From assembly GCA_039208045.1 (NCBI GenBank), contig JBCCRH010000412.1:1-5209 (forward strand): a DNA stretch of 5,209 nucleotides. The letters are read 5' to 3'. Origin of the DNA: JBCCRH01 sp039208045 (GTDB lineage Bacteria > Bacteroidota > Bacteroidia > Chitinophagales > Saprospiraceae). The notes below the pieces were generated by a model that saw nothing but the letters and a program-made list of their open reading frames with translations, was not told the origin of the DNA and ran no database searches. This document shows positions 4,518 to 5,209 of the stretch, piece after piece (the first letter of the stretch is position 1; each line of letters starts with the position of its first letter). The position numbers and the translations under genes were made by a program.

Positions 4518-5209
4518 ATGAACCCATCACTTGCTGCCACCAACAATGGTATCGATCCCACGATCGATATCAACACCCAATCGCTATTCGAATTATTAGA
4601 CGCCAAACGAACAGGGACGATCACGACCATACAGTTGTTTGACCGCCTCAAAAGAGAAGGAATAGGCTTAGACGATCCACGTATTCAAAAAACGCTCAGT
4701 ATGCTCGGGCAACACCCAGAAGCGTTTAAGCTGCTTCCTAAAAAAATTGACCACCAAGAGTTTGAGCAGCTGGTTCGTTCCTGTGGAGTGGTGAAAAATG
4801 CACTTACACAAAACCATATCATCCCCGATTTTGAAGATTTCTGTCGAGATATTGAAGAAATTTTCCATCAGGTAGCTCAAAATAAGGGTGGGGCAGTAGC
4901 CAATTACATCCCCCAGCTCGCACGCGTCAATCCTGAACAGTGGGCCGTATCCGTATGTACCGTAGATGGCCAGCGCTTCTCCATCGGGGATACCAAAACG
5001 CAGTTTTGCCTGCAATCCACCTGCAAGCCCATCAATTACTGCATTGCACTGGAAAACAATGGTATCGACACCGTACATAAGCACGTAGGGCGAGAGCCCA
5101 GTGGCCGTTCTTTCAACGAGCTTTCGCTTAATCACAAGGGCCTGCCACACAATCCCCTCATCAATGCAGGGGCTATCATGGGTGTCTCCTTAATCAAACC
5201 AGAGGAAAC
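4518..5209 (+). CDS. glsA: Glutaminase of the long, animal KGA/LGA-like type, 3' end cut off by the window
   Basis: The enzyme hydrolyses L-glutamine to L-glutamate and ammonia. The frame from ATG 4518 has 230 complete codons and runs off the right edge; an in-frame TGA at 4491 limits the start. The serine-dependent glutaminase (beta-lactamase-like fold) domain begins near residue 126 with ANYIPQLA. Its catalytic pair is S167 and K170 in QSTCKP. Y130 and N216 (LINAGAI) fall at the same distances from the serine as Y249 and N335 from S286 in human GLS (from memory). EPSGRSFNEL and HNPLINAGAI are further family motifs. Ahead of it lies a roughly 120-residue N-terminal region with LFELLDAKRTGTITTIQLF (a degenerate EF-hand-like loop at 28-39), LDDPRI and IIPDFEDF, as in animal glutaminases. 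Short bacterial glutaminases of about 310 residues lack this region. The remainder of the catalytic domain, and any ankyrin repeats, lie outside. No link to the neighbouring sensor operon is evident. Confidence 0.93.
   Translation, partial: MNPSLAATNNGIDPTIDINTQSLFELLDAKRTGTITTIQLFDRLKREGIGLDDPRIQKTLSMLGQHPEAFKLLPKKIDHQEFEQLVRSCGVVKNALTQNHIIPDFEDFCRDIEEIFHQVAQNKGGAVANYIPQLARVNPEQWAVSVCTVDGQRFSIGDTKTQFCLQSTCKPINYCIALENNGIDTVHKHVGREPSGRSFNELSLNHKGLPHNPLINAGAIMGVSLIKPEE

Noticed and set aside
4668..5150. 160-codon open frame on the minus strand
   Set aside because: It lies antisense to the glutaminase frame, which has unmistakable family motifs; the minus-strand product shows no recognisable pattern.

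Overview
The window looks like chromosomal DNA from a member of the Bacteroidota, possibly a Saprospiria- or Cytophagia-like lineage (the finer placement is inference). The reasons are: a promoter of the Bacteroidota type (TTTG, 20 bp, TAnnTTTG) in front of the BlaI-like gene, start codons without a clear Shine-Dalgarno sequence, a C-terminal domain resembling the type IX secretion sorting domain, and a SusC-like plug motif fused to a membrane peptidase. No tRNA, rRNA, CRISPR array, insertion sequence or other mobile-element hallmark was seen.

Layout. (1) Positions 1-1341, plus strand: the 3' part of a tagaturonate reductase gene (uxaB, hexuronate catabolism), cut by the left edge. (2) 1343-1372: a perfect 10-bp hairpin between convergent genes, with its U-tract on the minus-strand transcript. 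(3) 1403-1990, minus strand: a small exported protein made of two tandem copies of a beta-sandwich-like domain. (4) 1991-2393: a divergent intergenic region with a candidate promoter for the minus-strand gene and, next to the plus-strand gene, an elaborate operator/promoter made of a 29/30-bp tandem repeat. (5) 2394-2771 and 2768-4414, plus strand: a translationally coupled BlaI/MecI-type repressor and BlaR1/MecR1-type M56 metallopeptidase sensor. (6) 4471-4500: a terminator-like hairpin. (7) 4518 to the right edge, plus strand: the 5' part of a glutaminase of the long, animal-like architecture.

How they work together. The centre of interest is the repressor/sensor pair. The repressor very probably binds two copies of TACGACAATTGTCGTA, one filling the spacer of its own promoter and one abutting the -33 box, so the pair should be autoregulated. 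The sensor has the usual four membrane segments and a cytoplasmic HELSH zinc site. In place of the penicillin-binding domain of the staphylococcal proteins it carries a TonB-receptor plug-like segment followed by a T9SS-sorting-like domain, so the signal is probably not a beta-lactam bound by acylation. The divergent exported protein ends in a domain of the same general pattern as the sensor's C-terminus, and its candidate promoter overlaps a near-match to the operator core. It is therefore a candidate third member of the system (inference). The uxaB and glutaminase genes look like unrelated metabolic neighbours.
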